NCBI GenBank assembly: GCA_036000965.1
Contig: DASYUT010000128.1
Coordinates: 1-38,963 of the forward strand
Direction: 5' to 3'
Length of the DNA stretch: 38,963 nt
Source of the DNA: Actinomycetes bacterium
GTDB lineage: Bacteria; Actinomycetota; CALGFH01
The notes under the pieces were generated by a model that ran no database searches, was not told the DNA's origin, and saw nothing but the letters and a program-made list of their open reading frames with translations. The stretch's first letter is position 1, and every line of letters begins with the position of its first letter. Position numbers and translations under genes: made by a program. Of this stretch, positions 1 through 7,978 are shown piece after piece.

Positions 1-12
1 GGAGGCTGGCCA

Positions 13-1059
13 TCACGCGGGGGAGGCTGCCGGCGCGTTGGAGGCGTCTTGGCTGAAGGTCACGTCGCGGACCCAGTGCAGCTGCTGCTGCTGGATCGTC
101 CAGTGCCCGCGAAGGGAGCCGGCCAGATGGGCAGGGCTTGCCTTGTGGATGGTCAGGCTGGTGACGGCGTCCACGGTGACGGTGCGCCAGGTGCGGCTGC
201 GAGCCTGGCGGACACGGCGGGTGAGGTGGATCATCGCGTGGGCGGCGTGGGGGAAGCAACGGCCGGCGATGGTCGCGACCTTCAGGGTCCGGGCCTCGAC
301 CCGCCCTTGGCCATGGTCGCGGGTGCGGTCGGTGACCGGGAGCTTGCGCCACGGCACCCCGACGAGCTGGGCGTGCAGGGTTGGCTGGTTGGCCTTGATG
401 ACCAACAGGTCGTCGGCGCCGCGGTCGATGCGGAAGCTGGCGTGGTCGCGTTGGGGTGCATCGCGTCGGCCGTGACGACCACACCGGCGAGGTCTAGGTC
501 GGCCAGCAGCGGCTGGAACTGCGAGCGCTCCTTGGTGTGGTCCTCCACGTGGTGGTGGGCGAGCACGCAGCCGTCGGTGTGGTCCATGGCCGCCAGCAGG
601 TGCACCGGCCGGTCATGCCCGGCCGTGCCGTCGACCGCGACCGCATGTCGGCGTCGCCGGCCCGGCGGGTGTAGCCGGTCGGCCAGCCACGCGCCGACGG
701 TGGTGGCCACCGCGTCGCCGTCCACCCGTGCAAGCACCCGGCGGATCGTGGCCTGGCCGGGGAGGTGACAGCAGCGGGTGAGTGGGTCACGGCGGACACC
801 GAGCGCGGCCAGGACCGGCGGGGGGCGCGTAGCGGCCCACTCGGCCGGTCGCGGCCACCGACCGGGCGCCGGCCGCCACCGCCGCGGCGCTGCTGGCGAG
901 CACGCTGGCCAGGGTGTGCCGCAGTCCCCGCCGGTCACGCGGGTCGGGGAGCATCGCCAGCCGCGCCAGCAGGCCAGGGCACTCGCGCAGGGCAAGCAGG
1001 CGGGCATGGCCGAGGTCGGTGACGGCGGCGGGGATGGGGGATGGGAGGGCGGCAGGCAC
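13..1059 (-). pseudogene. ISAs1-family (H-repeat type) transposase, frameshifted remnant
   Basis: Three minus-strand frames together rebuild one DDE transposase. The N-terminus (from GTG at 1059) reads PDPRDRRGLRHTLASVLA; the middle reads VLAALGVRRDPLTRCCHLPG, then AVDG, VHLLAAMDHT and VVTADAMH; the C-terminus reads LLVIKANQPTLHAQL and HWVRDVTF. The frame changes near 847 (one extra base) and near 462 (one missing base). The first catalytic Asp (AVDG) and second Asp (VVTADAMH) are still readable, but the segment after AVDG is shortened. The usual catalytic Glu in the W-x-I-E motif has become Gln (WTIQQQQLHW). The C-terminal end stops early at position 13. The copy should therefore be inactive on its own. 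The family call is confident from these conserved blocks; whether the element continues left of the window cannot be seen. Confidence 0.85.
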
Positions 1060-1168
1060 GGCGGTCCCGTCAGGGCATGAGGCGATGAGAACCGCATGAT
1101 CTCGGAATCCCGTGCCTGCTTCACGTCTATCCTGTCAGACCACCCTCATCGGCCATAACGACACTTTG

Positions 1169-1178
1169 CCAGAGCCCT
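1169..1178. repeat. Candidate left terminus of the ISAs1-like element
   Basis: Read on the minus strand, CAGGGCTCTG lies about 110 bases upstream of the transposase start. CAGGGCT-type ends are common in ISAs1-family elements. No second terminus is in the window, so this is a suggestion only. Confidence 0.3.
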
Positions 1179-1316
1179 GGCCAAGCCTGTGATTGCTTCC
1201 GGCGTCCACCGGCTGAACGCGATCCTCTTCCTGCACGAGCGGCGGCAAGGTCCGCTCATGGTCTGGAGCGAGCACCGCGTCGTGGGCTGCCTCAGTCGAC
1301 GTGGTCGTCGTCGGGC

Positions 1317-1523
1317 TCAGGGACCGTCCGGTGCCTCGGGCGGCATCGCGTCGACTCGGCCGATCCTGAAGCCACCGATGCCACCGAAGTGGGGCACGTA
1401 CTTCTCGCCCGGATCGAGCACGAGCTTCTCATACGTCGGCGTCCACTGGACGATGAAGCGGCGGTCGCACGTGGAGCAGGACCACTCCTCGGCGCCCGAC
1501 GGCTTGGACTCTACCAAGACCAT
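1317..1523 (-). CDS. Small CxxC (zinc-ribbon-like) hypothetical protein
   Basis: A 68-residue protein from ATG 1523; an in-frame upstream start at 1610 would give 97 residues. It has one CxxC pair (WSCSTCDRRF), then an aromatic/basic stretch and a Gly-rich GGIGGFRIG segment. The general pattern (CxxC, then LVLDPGEKYVPH and GGxGG) resembles short actinobacterial proteins I have seen without assigned function. A single Cys pair would need a partner or dimer to bind zinc. It lies alone between the IS remnant and the SARP regulator gene. The ATG start is preferred because the conserved-looking part begins there, but the ribosome site is weak. Coding status is likely, not certain. Confidence 0.5.
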   Translation of the reverse strand: MVLVESKPSGAEEWSCSTCDRRFIVQWTPTYEKLVLDPGEKYVPHFGGIGGFRIGRVDAMPPEAPDGP

Positions 1524-1712
1524 CTCGTGCCGCCGTTGCTCAGGCTGCGGTAGGGGACCTGACGACGTGCTGCTCCTTCCTTGCGCTATGCCGTGGGCCC
1601 CTTCGATCAATGCAACAGGTCAGGCGGCACGGCTTGTAGCCAGAGTGCCCGTCGATGGCGATGTCATCAAGATGCCTTCCCGCCCCTGTCGCGGCGATCT
1701 GGGCGATCTGTC

Positions 1713-4484
1713 CTAGACGGGCCGGCGCAGGCGGATCTGTTCGTTGAGCGCAACCGTGGCCGGATCGGGCTCGACACCCAGCTCGCCGCGGAGCGCCTCG
1801 GCGCACGCCTGGTACTGGCGCAGCGCGAGGTGGGGTTGACCCTGGCGGCTGTAGCAGCGCATCAACCGGCGGTGGGCGTCCTCCCGGCAGGAGTCACGCT
1901 CGATGATCCGCCGGCACAGGGCGGCGCAGGAGGCGTAGCTGCCCTGGCCGAAGTAGAGCTGGCTCAGCCGGTCCAGGGTGTCGAGGTACTCGAGCCGGAG
2001 GCGCTCGCGGCTGAGCACGGACCACTCCTCGTAGGGGTCGTCGGCCAGGAAGTCCCCCTGGTACACCGAGGCGGCCAGCTCGTACTCGGCGATCGCCCCG
2101 GTCAGCTCCCCGGTCTCCTCGAGCTGCCGGCCGGAGGCAACGTGGCGCTCGAACTCGTCGATGTCGAGCCAGAGCCCGACGTCGGCGTGGAGCCGGTAGG
2201 CGCCGCCCTCGAGCACGACGACGGGCGCGTCGGCGGCGGCCCGGAGCGCACGGCGCAGGCCGTGGACGGCGACGTTCAGGCTGTTGCGGGCCGCCTCGGG
2301 CGTCGAGTCGGGCCAGAACACCTCCATCAGCACCTCGCGGGCCGGCCAGGGGGCGCGGTGGGTGAGCAGGTACTTGAGCAGGGCGCGGCCGCGGCCGCTG
2401 GGCCAGCTGGTGACCGGCACCTGGTTCAGCGTCACCCGGAGCGGGCCGAGCAGGTGGACGGTGAGGGTGGGAGCCCCCCGCCCGGCAGGGGCTGGCGGCA
2501 CCGGCCCGACGCCCCCCTCATCAGCCGGGCCGACGTCCCCCTCCTCAGGTGGGAAGGACACCGCGGCGGATTGGAGCTGGGCCAGGCCCAGGAACTCTCT
2601 GGTGTGGACAGCGTCGCGCTGGGGAACGATCACGCGGCGTACCTTCGACCACCATCCGGCCGGCTCCTGCCCGGAAGGCCCCTGTCCGGGTGGGTTCTGC
2701 CCGGGCTGCTGCGTCCCAGGCGGCTCGTCCTGGACCGGCTTGAACGGCAGCGGCGTCTGCGACCAGCCGTAGGCGTCGACCAGCGTGCCCGAAACCCGGG
2801 CGGTGTCCAGGTGGCCGCGGAGTTGCATGGCCGCCTCGTGGATGGTGCCTTCGAGGGCGAGCAGGGCCGAGTAATGCCGATCCCGCTCGTGCTCCAGCTC
2901 CTGCACGCGCCGGGCCAGCCGCTCCGCCACGGCCACGACGTCGGTCAGCACCCGCTCCCCCACCCGGGAGGCGGCGGTCACGGCCCGGCCGAAGTAGGTG
3001 CGGGCATCCTCCAGGTCGCCGGTCCTCGACGCCAGCGTGCCGAGCTGCCAGGACGCCCAGGCCTGGTGCCGCGGCAGGCCGGTCCCGTCGGCCAGGGCGC
3101 TCGCGGCCAGGGCCCGGGCGCGGGCGTGGGCCAGGTCGTCCTGGCCGAGCGCGAGGGCGCTCTCAGCCAGCATGCTCCGGCAGGCGCCCTCTGGGTCGTG
3201 CCGTTTGACGAACAGGGAAGCGGCGGTGGAGAAGCGGTCCCGGGCGGCCGCGGACCGGCCGCTGGCCGCGGCGATCTCTCCGTGGTGGTAGAGCAGCCGC
3301 GGCTCGACGTTGAGCACCCGTCCCGGGAGGCGGTCGAGCCACCCCCCGAGCGTCTCCCACTGGCCGAGGTCCATGAGCCGGTCGGCCTCCCCGGCCATCA
3401 CCTCGGCGGCGCGAGCGGGGTCGCCCAGCCGCAGGTAGAGCGGGATCGCGCGCTCGGTGGCCCCCATGCCGGTCAGGCGGTCGGCCGTGCGGCGGACGAC
3501 CTCGCCCGAGGGGAGATGGCGCAGGGTCGGGGCCGAGCGGAGCGGCGCCCGCCACACCGTGCGGATCCGCGACCATCCGTCGGCGAGCGCCTGCAGCCAC
3601 GGCCCGGGCGGGGGCGCGCCGCCGCCCAGTGCGGCGCCGGTGAGGGTCGGGTGACCGTACTCGACCTCGAGCATGAGGCCGAGGAAGCGCCGGGCCTGGG
3701 CGTCGAGCATGAAGAGCCAGGCGTCGGCCAGGTAGCGGAGCAGCTCCCCGGCGCTCCCCGCCCAGGCCAGTCGCTGCTGCACCAGCCTCGGCCCGAGCGC
3801 GGTGCACGCCGAGGCGACGGCGTCGAGCGTGGCCGCCTGCCCCCGGCAGAGCGCCGCCGCCCGCGCCGCCGCGTCGCCGGACAGCCCGGGCGCCGCCCGC
3901 TCGAGCATGGCGCGGGCGGCCGCCGGCGCGATCCGCAGGTCGCGGCTGGCCAGGCGGGCGGTCGACCCGGGGAGGGCGGCCGGTGGCAGGTCCCGATGGC
4001 TGGTGACGACGACGGCGAGCTGGGCCGGCAAGGCTGGGAGCAGGTGCCGGCCGACCAGCCCGAGGGTCGGGTGGCCGTCGTCGAGATGGTGGGCGTGCTC
4101 GAGGACCAGCGCGCCGGTGGCGGGCAGGGCCTCGGCCAGTTCCTCCGCCATCCGTGCGAACGCCGGCGGCCAGCCCGCGACGGGGCCCGGCTGCGCGCGC
4201 ATGAGCTCGAGCGTGGCGCGGCCGAAGCCGGCCGAGGTGCGCTGCATGGCGGCGATCAGGGAGGCGAGGAACAGGCCCGGGTCACGGTCCTCGGGACCGA
4301 GCCGGACCCAGACCACGTCGCTCCTGCCCTGCCGCGTGAACGCGGTGGACAGGCCCTCGCTGAGCAGGTAGCCGGGTTCGGGGGTGAGCACGGTCCTCCC
4401 GCTGGCGGCCGCCTCGTCGAGGACTGGGTGCTCGGCGGCGGGACGCGGGCCGTGTGGCATGGCTGACTTGGCGACGAACGCCAT
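1713..4484 (-). CDS. SARP/BTAD-type transcriptional regulator with degenerate STAND ATPase and TPR region
   Basis: Large regulator (923 aa from ATG 4484; a GTG at 4559 would add 25 residues). The N-terminal third is MalT-like: the Walker A position reads LTPEPGYLLSEGLSTAF, so the GK[ST] nucleotide-binding residues are missing, while a Walker B-like LVLEHAHHLDD remains. The middle is helical TPR-like repeats (LYLRLGDPARAAEVM, YHHGEIAAASGR and similar). A Pro/Gly/Gln-rich linker precedes a C-terminal winged helix of the OmpR/SARP type (LTVHLLGPLRVTLN to NSLNVAVHGLRRALR) and a bacterial transcriptional activation domain (LWLDIDEFERHV to ALRGELGVEPDP). It probably binds direct repeats near target promoters; targets are unknown. 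ATG 4484 is favoured because GGGGGGA lies just upstream and a TTGACA hexamer at 4576-4581 would place transcription start inside the longer version. HTH at the C-terminus is the reverse of classical AfsR order. Confidence 0.85.
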   Translation of the reverse strand: MAFVAKSAMPHGPRPAAEHPVLDEAAASGRTVLTPEPGYLLSEGLSTAFTRQGRSDVVWVRLGPEDRDPGLFLASLIAAMQRTSAGFGRATLELMRAQPGPVAGWPPAFARMAEELAEALPATGALVLEHAHHLDDGHPTLGLVGRHLLPALPAQLAVVVTSHRDLPPAALPGSTARLASRDLRIAPAAARAMLERAAPGLSGDAAARAAALCRGQAATLDAVASACTALGPRLVQQRLAWAGSAGELLRYLADAWLFMLDAQARRFLGLMLEVEYGHPTLTGAALGGGAPPPGPWLQALADGWSRIRTVWRAPLRSAPTLRHLPSGEVVRRTADRLTGMGATERAIPLYLRLGDPARAAEVMAGEADRLMDLGQWETLGGWLDRLPGRVLNVEPRLLYHHGEIAAASGRSAAARDRFSTAASLFVKRHDPEGACRSMLAESALALGQDDLAHARARALAASALADGTGLPRHQAWASWQLGTLASRTGDLEDARTYFGRAVTAASRVGERVLTDVVAVAERLARRVQELEHERDRHYSALLALEGTIHEAAMQLRGHLDTARVSGTLVDAYGWSQTPLPFKPVQDEPPGTQQPGQNPPGQGPSGQEPAGWWSKVRRVIVPQRDAVHTREFLGLAQLQSAAVSFPPEEGDVGPADEGGVGPVPPAPAGRGAPTLTVHLLGPLRVTLNQVPVTSWPSGRGRALLKYLLTHRAPWPAREVLMEVFWPDSTPEAARNSLNVAVHGLRRALRAAADAPVVVLEGGAYRLHADVGLWLDIDEFERHVASGRQLEETGELTGAIAEYELAASVYQGDFLADDPYEEWSVLSRERLRLEYLDTLDRLSQLYFGQGSYASCAALCRRIIERDSCREDAHRRLMRCYSRQGQPHLALRQYQACAEALRGELGVEPDPATVALNEQIRLRRPV

Positions 4485-4552
4485 GGTCCCCCCGGACCGT
4501 TCGGCAGGGCCCCGCTGCCCGGCCACCACGTAGCAGAGCGAGGTCACCTGCC

Positions 4553-4581
4553 ACTCCACGCCTCGGTGTACCAGATGTCAA
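4553..4581 (-). promoter_or_regulatory. Possible promoter of the SARP regulator gene
   Basis: On the minus strand a perfect TTGACA (4576-4581) is followed after 17 bases by TGGAGT (4553-4558), a poor -10. The -35 match is notable in such GC-rich DNA, but the -10 is weak, so confidence is low. Confidence 0.25.
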
Positions 4582-4671
4582 CCCTTTTGCGAGCAACGCA
4601 CCTTCTCGGATGATGCGAAGGCTTGGGGCGTTTGACGGCTCGCAGCGCGCCCTGGCTGCGGCGGCCTTCCC

Positions 4672-5667
4672 CTACGCCTGCGCCGGCGTGCGCTCGTCGC
4701 CGAACAGGCGGAGCAGCGCCTGGCCTTCCGGGGTGAGCCGGTACAGCACCCGGTAGCCCCGCCGCGTGGAGGTGACCACGCCGGCCCGGCGCAGCCGGGT
4801 GAGCTGCTGGGACACGGCCGGACCGGACACCCCGAGCCGGCGGGCGAGGTCGTCGGTGGTGACCGGCTCGACCAGGTTGCGGATGACCACGGCGCGGCTC
4901 TGCCCGACCAGCTCGGTGAGGGCGACGGCGGGCGCGGCCGCGACCCGGTCGAAGGCCCGGCCCAGCCCCCTGGGATGGTAGGCGGTCGCGGGCTGCCAGG
5001 GCCGCTCGGTGGTGACCAGCAGCCGCGGCCACGCGAAGAAGACGGGGACCAGCACCAGCCCGCGCCCCTCCGGGTACAGGTCGGCCTCGAAGCCCTTGAC
5101 CACCTCCAGCACCCCGGCGCGCAGCCGCACCCGCTCGTGCAGGTCGCCGAAGAGCCCGGCCGGCCCGCTTGCGGCCAGCCGCTCGGCCCGGTGGCGCAGG
5201 TCGGCCTCGAGGATCTGCTGGATGCGCGGCCAGTGCGGCTCGACCGCGGCCGTCCAGTAGGCCCGGCAGGCGGTGGTGAGCCGGTCAAGGGCGGCCGCCG
5301 GCTCGCGCCGGTAGGCGGTGGCGAGTCGCTCGGGGACCTGCCCGCCGGACACGGCGGCCAGGTCGGCCCGGACGACCTCCTCAGGGGTTGCCCGGACCCG
5401 GTCGAGCTGGTCGTCCAGGTCGGGGCGGGGCGACTCGGGCGGCGGCACCACGAAGTCGGGCATGCCGTCGCGCAGGCGGACCAGCTCGGTGAGGGGGTCG
5501 AGGTCCAGGCCGGCAACGGCCCGGCGCGCCTCGGTGACCCAGGGGCCGTACAGGATCGGCGCCCGCCAGGCCGACAGCGCCACGACGCTGAACACCAGCT
5601 CGGCCAGGGGGCTGGTGGCCAGCCGGATCCTGCCGAGGTCGCGCTGGTCGAGATGGATGCGGATCAC
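4672..5667 (-). CDS. ArsR-family winged-helix regulator with DUF5937-type N-terminus
   Basis: 331-residue regulator. The C-terminal ~90 residues form an ArsR winged helix: LVEPVTTDDLARRLGVSG then AVSQQLTRLRRAGVVTSTRRG and a wing ending YRLTPEGQALL. The N-terminal ~240 residues match the long extension seen in actinobacterial ArsR-like proteins (start IRIHLDQRDLGRIRLATSPL; later GLVLVPVFFAWPRLLVT), which I associate with DUF5937. No Cys-rich metal site of ArsR/SmtB is visible, so the ligand is probably not a thiophilic metal. It is divergent from the acyl-CoA dehydrogenase operon starting at 5850, with 182 bases between, and may regulate it or itself. That link is inferred from position only. 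Confidence 0.85.
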   Translation of the reverse strand: MIRIHLDQRDLGRIRLATSPLAELVFSVVALSAWRAPILYGPWVTEARRAVAGLDLDPLTELVRLRDGMPDFVVPPPESPRPDLDDQLDRVRATPEEVVRADLAAVSGGQVPERLATAYRREPAAALDRLTTACRAYWTAAVEPHWPRIQQILEADLRHRAERLAASGPAGLFGDLHERVRLRAGVLEVVKGFEADLYPEGRGLVLVPVFFAWPRLLVTTERPWQPATAYHPRGLGRAFDRVAAAPAVALTELVGQSRAVVIRNLVEPVTTDDLARRLGVSGPAVSQQLTRLRRAGVVTSTRRGYRVLYRLTPEGQALLRLFGDERTPAQA

Positions 5668-5711
5668 GGACCGACCTTACGGCGGAGGGATGGGCGTCCG
5701 GTACCGATTTA

Positions 5712-5770
5712 GCGGACGGCGAAGCGGCGGGCTCTCGCGGACGGCGAAGCGGTGGGCTCTCGCGGACGGC
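5712..5770. repeat. 25-bp tandem repeat, 2.4 copies, in a divergent promoter region
   Basis: Copies at 5712-5736 and 5737-5761 differ at one base; a third partial copy runs 5762-5770. The unit starts GCGGACGGCGAAGCGG. The array lies between the ArsR-type gene and the acyl-CoA dehydrogenase gene, so it could be a duplicated operator or just slippage. Confidence 0.85.
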
Positions 5771-5849
5771 CCGGCAGCTCCGCCGGCCGGCGCGGCCGGG
5801 GGCGCGACTCCGTAAGATGCCGGGAGCTGAGCACGACCGGAGGTGCGTG

Positions 5850-7091
5850 ATGGAGGAGCCCGGCGGGGCGGCGTTCGCCCTCGGCGCCGAGCAGGAGCGC
5901 CTCGCCACCGAGGTCCGCGCGCTGGCCAGAGACGTCCTCGCCCCCCTGGCCAGGGCCGGGGTGCCGGGCCGGGTCAACCGCAAGCTGGTGGCCGCGCTCG
6001 GCGAGCACGGCCTGCTCCCCCGCCTGTTCCCCCGCTCGGCCGGCGGCAGCGCCGCGGGCGCGTCGGCCTCCGCGCTCGAGCTGTGCCTGCTCCGGGAGGC
6101 GCTGGCCCGGGAGTCGACCGAGGCCGAGACCGCGCTCGCCCTGCAGGGTCTCGGCGCCTACCCCATCCTCACCGCCGGTCCGGAGCCGCTGGTGCGCCGC
6201 TTCGTCCCGGAGGTCGCGGCCGGCCGGGCCGTCGCCGCGTTCGCCCTGTCGGAGGCGGGGGCCGGGTCCGACGCGGGCGGGCTCGAGCTCGCGGCCGAGC
6301 GGGACGGGGACGGCTTCCGGCTCACCGGGACCAAGCTGTGGATCTCCAACGCGCCCGAGGCCGACGTCTACACGGTGTTCGCCCGCACCACTCCCGGCGC
6401 CCGGGCCCGCGGAGTCACCGCGTTTGCGGTCCCCGGTGACGCGCCCGGCCTGGGCGGCGAGCCGATCGAGCTGCTCGCCCCCCACCCGGTCGGCCGGCTC
6501 GACTTCGACGGCGTGCGCGTCGGCCCCGGCCAGGTCCTCGGCCCGGTCGACGGCGGCTTCGCCGTGGCCATGCGCACCCTTGACCTGTTCCGCCCGAGCG
6601 TCGGCGCGTTCGCAGTCGGCATGGCCCAGGCCGCCCTGGACCTGGCCGTGGCCCACGCCGCGACCAGGCGGGCGTTTGGCGCGCCGCTCAAGGACTTCCA
6701 GGCCGTGTCCCACCGGCTCGCCGAGATGGCCACCCGCACCGAGGCGGCCCGGCTGCTGGTGTACGCCGCGGCCAGCCGCTACGACAGGGCAGCCCGCAGC
6801 ATGGCCGGCATGGCGGGCGGACCGGGCGACGGGGTGACCCAGGGGTCGGCCGCGGGTGGACCGGGCGACGGGGTGACTCAGGCGTCGGCCATGGCCAAGC
6901 TCTACGCGACCGAGACCGCCCAGCAGGTGATCGACGCGGCCATCCAGGTCCACGGGGCGGTCGCCCTGGAGCGCGGGCACCCGCTCGAGCACCTCTACCG
7001 GGACGTGCGCGCCACCCGCGTCTACGAGGGGACGTCGGAGATCCAGCGGGCGGTGATCGCCCGCGAGCTGTTCCGCCCGGTCACCACATAA
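5850..7091 (+). CDS. Acyl-CoA dehydrogenase
   Basis: 413-residue FAD-dependent acyl-CoA dehydrogenase, oxidising an acyl-CoA to the enoyl-CoA. Family blocks appear in order: FALSEAGAGSDAGG (about residue 130), LTGTKLWISN, the C-terminal helical core RRAFGAPLKDFQAVSHRLAE, and RVYEGTSEIQR near the end, where Glu ~393 is the usual catalytic-base position. ATG 5850 is chosen over 5817 because GGAGG (5839-5843) sits six bases upstream. Residues about 322-347 are a 39-bp in-frame tandem duplication inserted in the helical domain. It is the first gene of an operon; its TAA overlaps the next AAGGAG ribosome site. Substrate cannot be told from sequence; the neighbours suggest aromatic or branched acyl-CoA degradation. 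Confidence 0.9.
   Translation: MEEPGGAAFALGAEQERLATEVRALARDVLAPLARAGVPGRVNRKLVAALGEHGLLPRLFPRSAGGSAAGASASALELCLLREALARESTEAETALALQGLGAYPILTAGPEPLVRRFVPEVAAGRAVAAFALSEAGAGSDAGGLELAAERDGDGFRLTGTKLWISNAPEADVYTVFARTTPGARARGVTAFAVPGDAPGLGGEPIELLAPHPVGRLDFDGVRVGPGQVLGPVDGGFAVAMRTLDLFRPSVGAFAVGMAQAALDLAVAHAATRRAFGAPLKDFQAVSHRLAEMATRTEAARLLVYAAASRYDRAARSMAGMAGGPGDGVTQGSAAGGPGDGVTQASAMAKLYATETAQQVIDAAIQVHGAVALERGHPLEHLYRDVRATRVYEGTSEIQRAVIARELFRPVTT
6813..6890 (+). repeat. 39-bp in-frame tandem duplication inside the acyl-CoA dehydrogenase gene
   Basis: Units 6813-6851 and 6852-6890 differ at three bases. Each encodes 13 residues of the form AGGPGDGVTQGSA. It extends a loop in the C-terminal helical domain without breaking the frame. 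Confidence 0.9.
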
Positions 7092-7170
7092 GGAGACCTC
7101 GTGAGCCCGTTCCGTGCCTCAAACCCGTTCCGTGCCTCAAAGGAGACCCCGTGAGTCCGTTCCGTGCCTC
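7090..7170 (+). repeat. Duplicated ribosome-site/start region with a 17-codon leader ORF
   Basis: The block AAGGAGACCYCGTGAGYCC followed by GTTCCGTGCCTC occurs at 7090-7120 and again at 7140-7170, with an extra partial copy (CCGTTCCGTGCCTC) at 7125-7138. The first copy has its own AAGGAG and GTG at 7101. This opens a 17-codon frame (MSPFRASNPFRASKETP) that stops at 7152-7154 within GTGA, overlapping the real GTG at 7151. The leader would therefore be translationally coupled to the hydratase gene. Translation of the leader is inference. Confidence 0.8.
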
Positions 7171-7978
7171 GGCCGGGTTCACCGGGCGCTGGGACCACTT
7201 CGGCTACGCCGAGCGGGACGGCGTCGCCACGGTCACCTTCGACCGGCCCGAGCGACTCAACGCGCTCACCTTCGACACCTACGCCGACCTGCGCGACCTG
7301 CTCGCCGAGCTGCCCCACCGGGACGGCGTGCGGGTGCTGGTGATCACCGGCGCGGGCCGCGGGTTCTGCTCCGGCGGCGACGTGCACGACGTCATCGGTG
7401 CGCTGCGGGAGATGGGGCCGCGGGAGCTGCTCGACTTCACCCGCATGACCGGGGCGGTCGTGCAGCGCATGCGGGAGCTGCCCCTGCCGGTGGTCGCGGC
7501 GGTGAACGGGGTCGCCGCCGGTGCCGGGTCGGTGATCGCGCTCGCGGCCGACTTCCGGGTCCTGGCCCGGTCAGCCTCGCTGGCGTTCCTGTTCACCAGG
7601 GTCGGGCTGGCCGGTGCCGACATGGGCAGCGCCTACCTGCTGCCCCGCCTGGTCGGGCTGGCCCGGGCCACCGAGCTGCTGCTGCTCGGCGACCGGGTGG
7701 ACGCCGAGCAGGCGGCCGCCATGGGGCTGGCCAGCCAGGTCGTGGACGACGCCGACCTGCCCGGGACGGCCGGCGCGCTGGCCCGGCGGCTGGCCGAGGG
7801 GCCGGCGCTGGCCTACGCGGCCACCAAGGCGCTGCTCTCCCGGGAGCTGGACATGAGCCTGGCCGCCGCGATCGAGCTGGAGGCGGTCACCCAGGCGCTG
7901 CTGATGACCTCGCAGGACCACGCCGAGTTCCACGCCGCCTTCACCGAGGGCCGGGCGCCGCGGTGGGTGGGCCGGTGA
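7151..7978 (+). CDS. Enoyl-CoA hydratase/isomerase family protein
   Basis: 275-residue crotonase-fold enzyme adding water to, or isomerising, an enoyl-CoA. The oxyanion-hole segment GRGFCSGGDVHDV is near residue 70 and the second one, VNGVAAGAGSVIALAADFRV, near residue 117. At the usual second catalytic-Glu position the sequence is VGLAGADMGSAYLLPRLVG, with Asp-like chemistry in place of the common Glu-containing PGAGG motif. This variant occurs in crotonases acting on aromatic or alicyclic CoA esters. The GTG start is set by AGGAG at 7141-7145. The gene follows the acyl-CoA dehydrogenase and overlaps the RidA gene by GTGA. Specific substrate is unknown. Confidence 0.88.
   Translation: MSPFRASAGFTGRWDHFGYAERDGVATVTFDRPERLNALTFDTYADLRDLLAELPHRDGVRVLVITGAGRGFCSGGDVHDVIGALREMGPRELLDFTRMTGAVVQRMRELPLPVVAAVNGVAAGAGSVIALAADFRVLARSASLAFLFTRVGLAGADMGSAYLLPRLVGLARATELLLLGDRVDAEQAAAMGLASQVVDDADLPGTAGALARRLAEGPALAYAATKALLSRELDMSLAAAIELEAVTQALLMTSQDHAEFHAAFTEGRAPRWVGR

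Noticed and set aside
1581-4466. 961-codon plus-strand frame
   Set aside because: Antisense shadow of the SARP regulator; composition is low-complexity and no motif was found.
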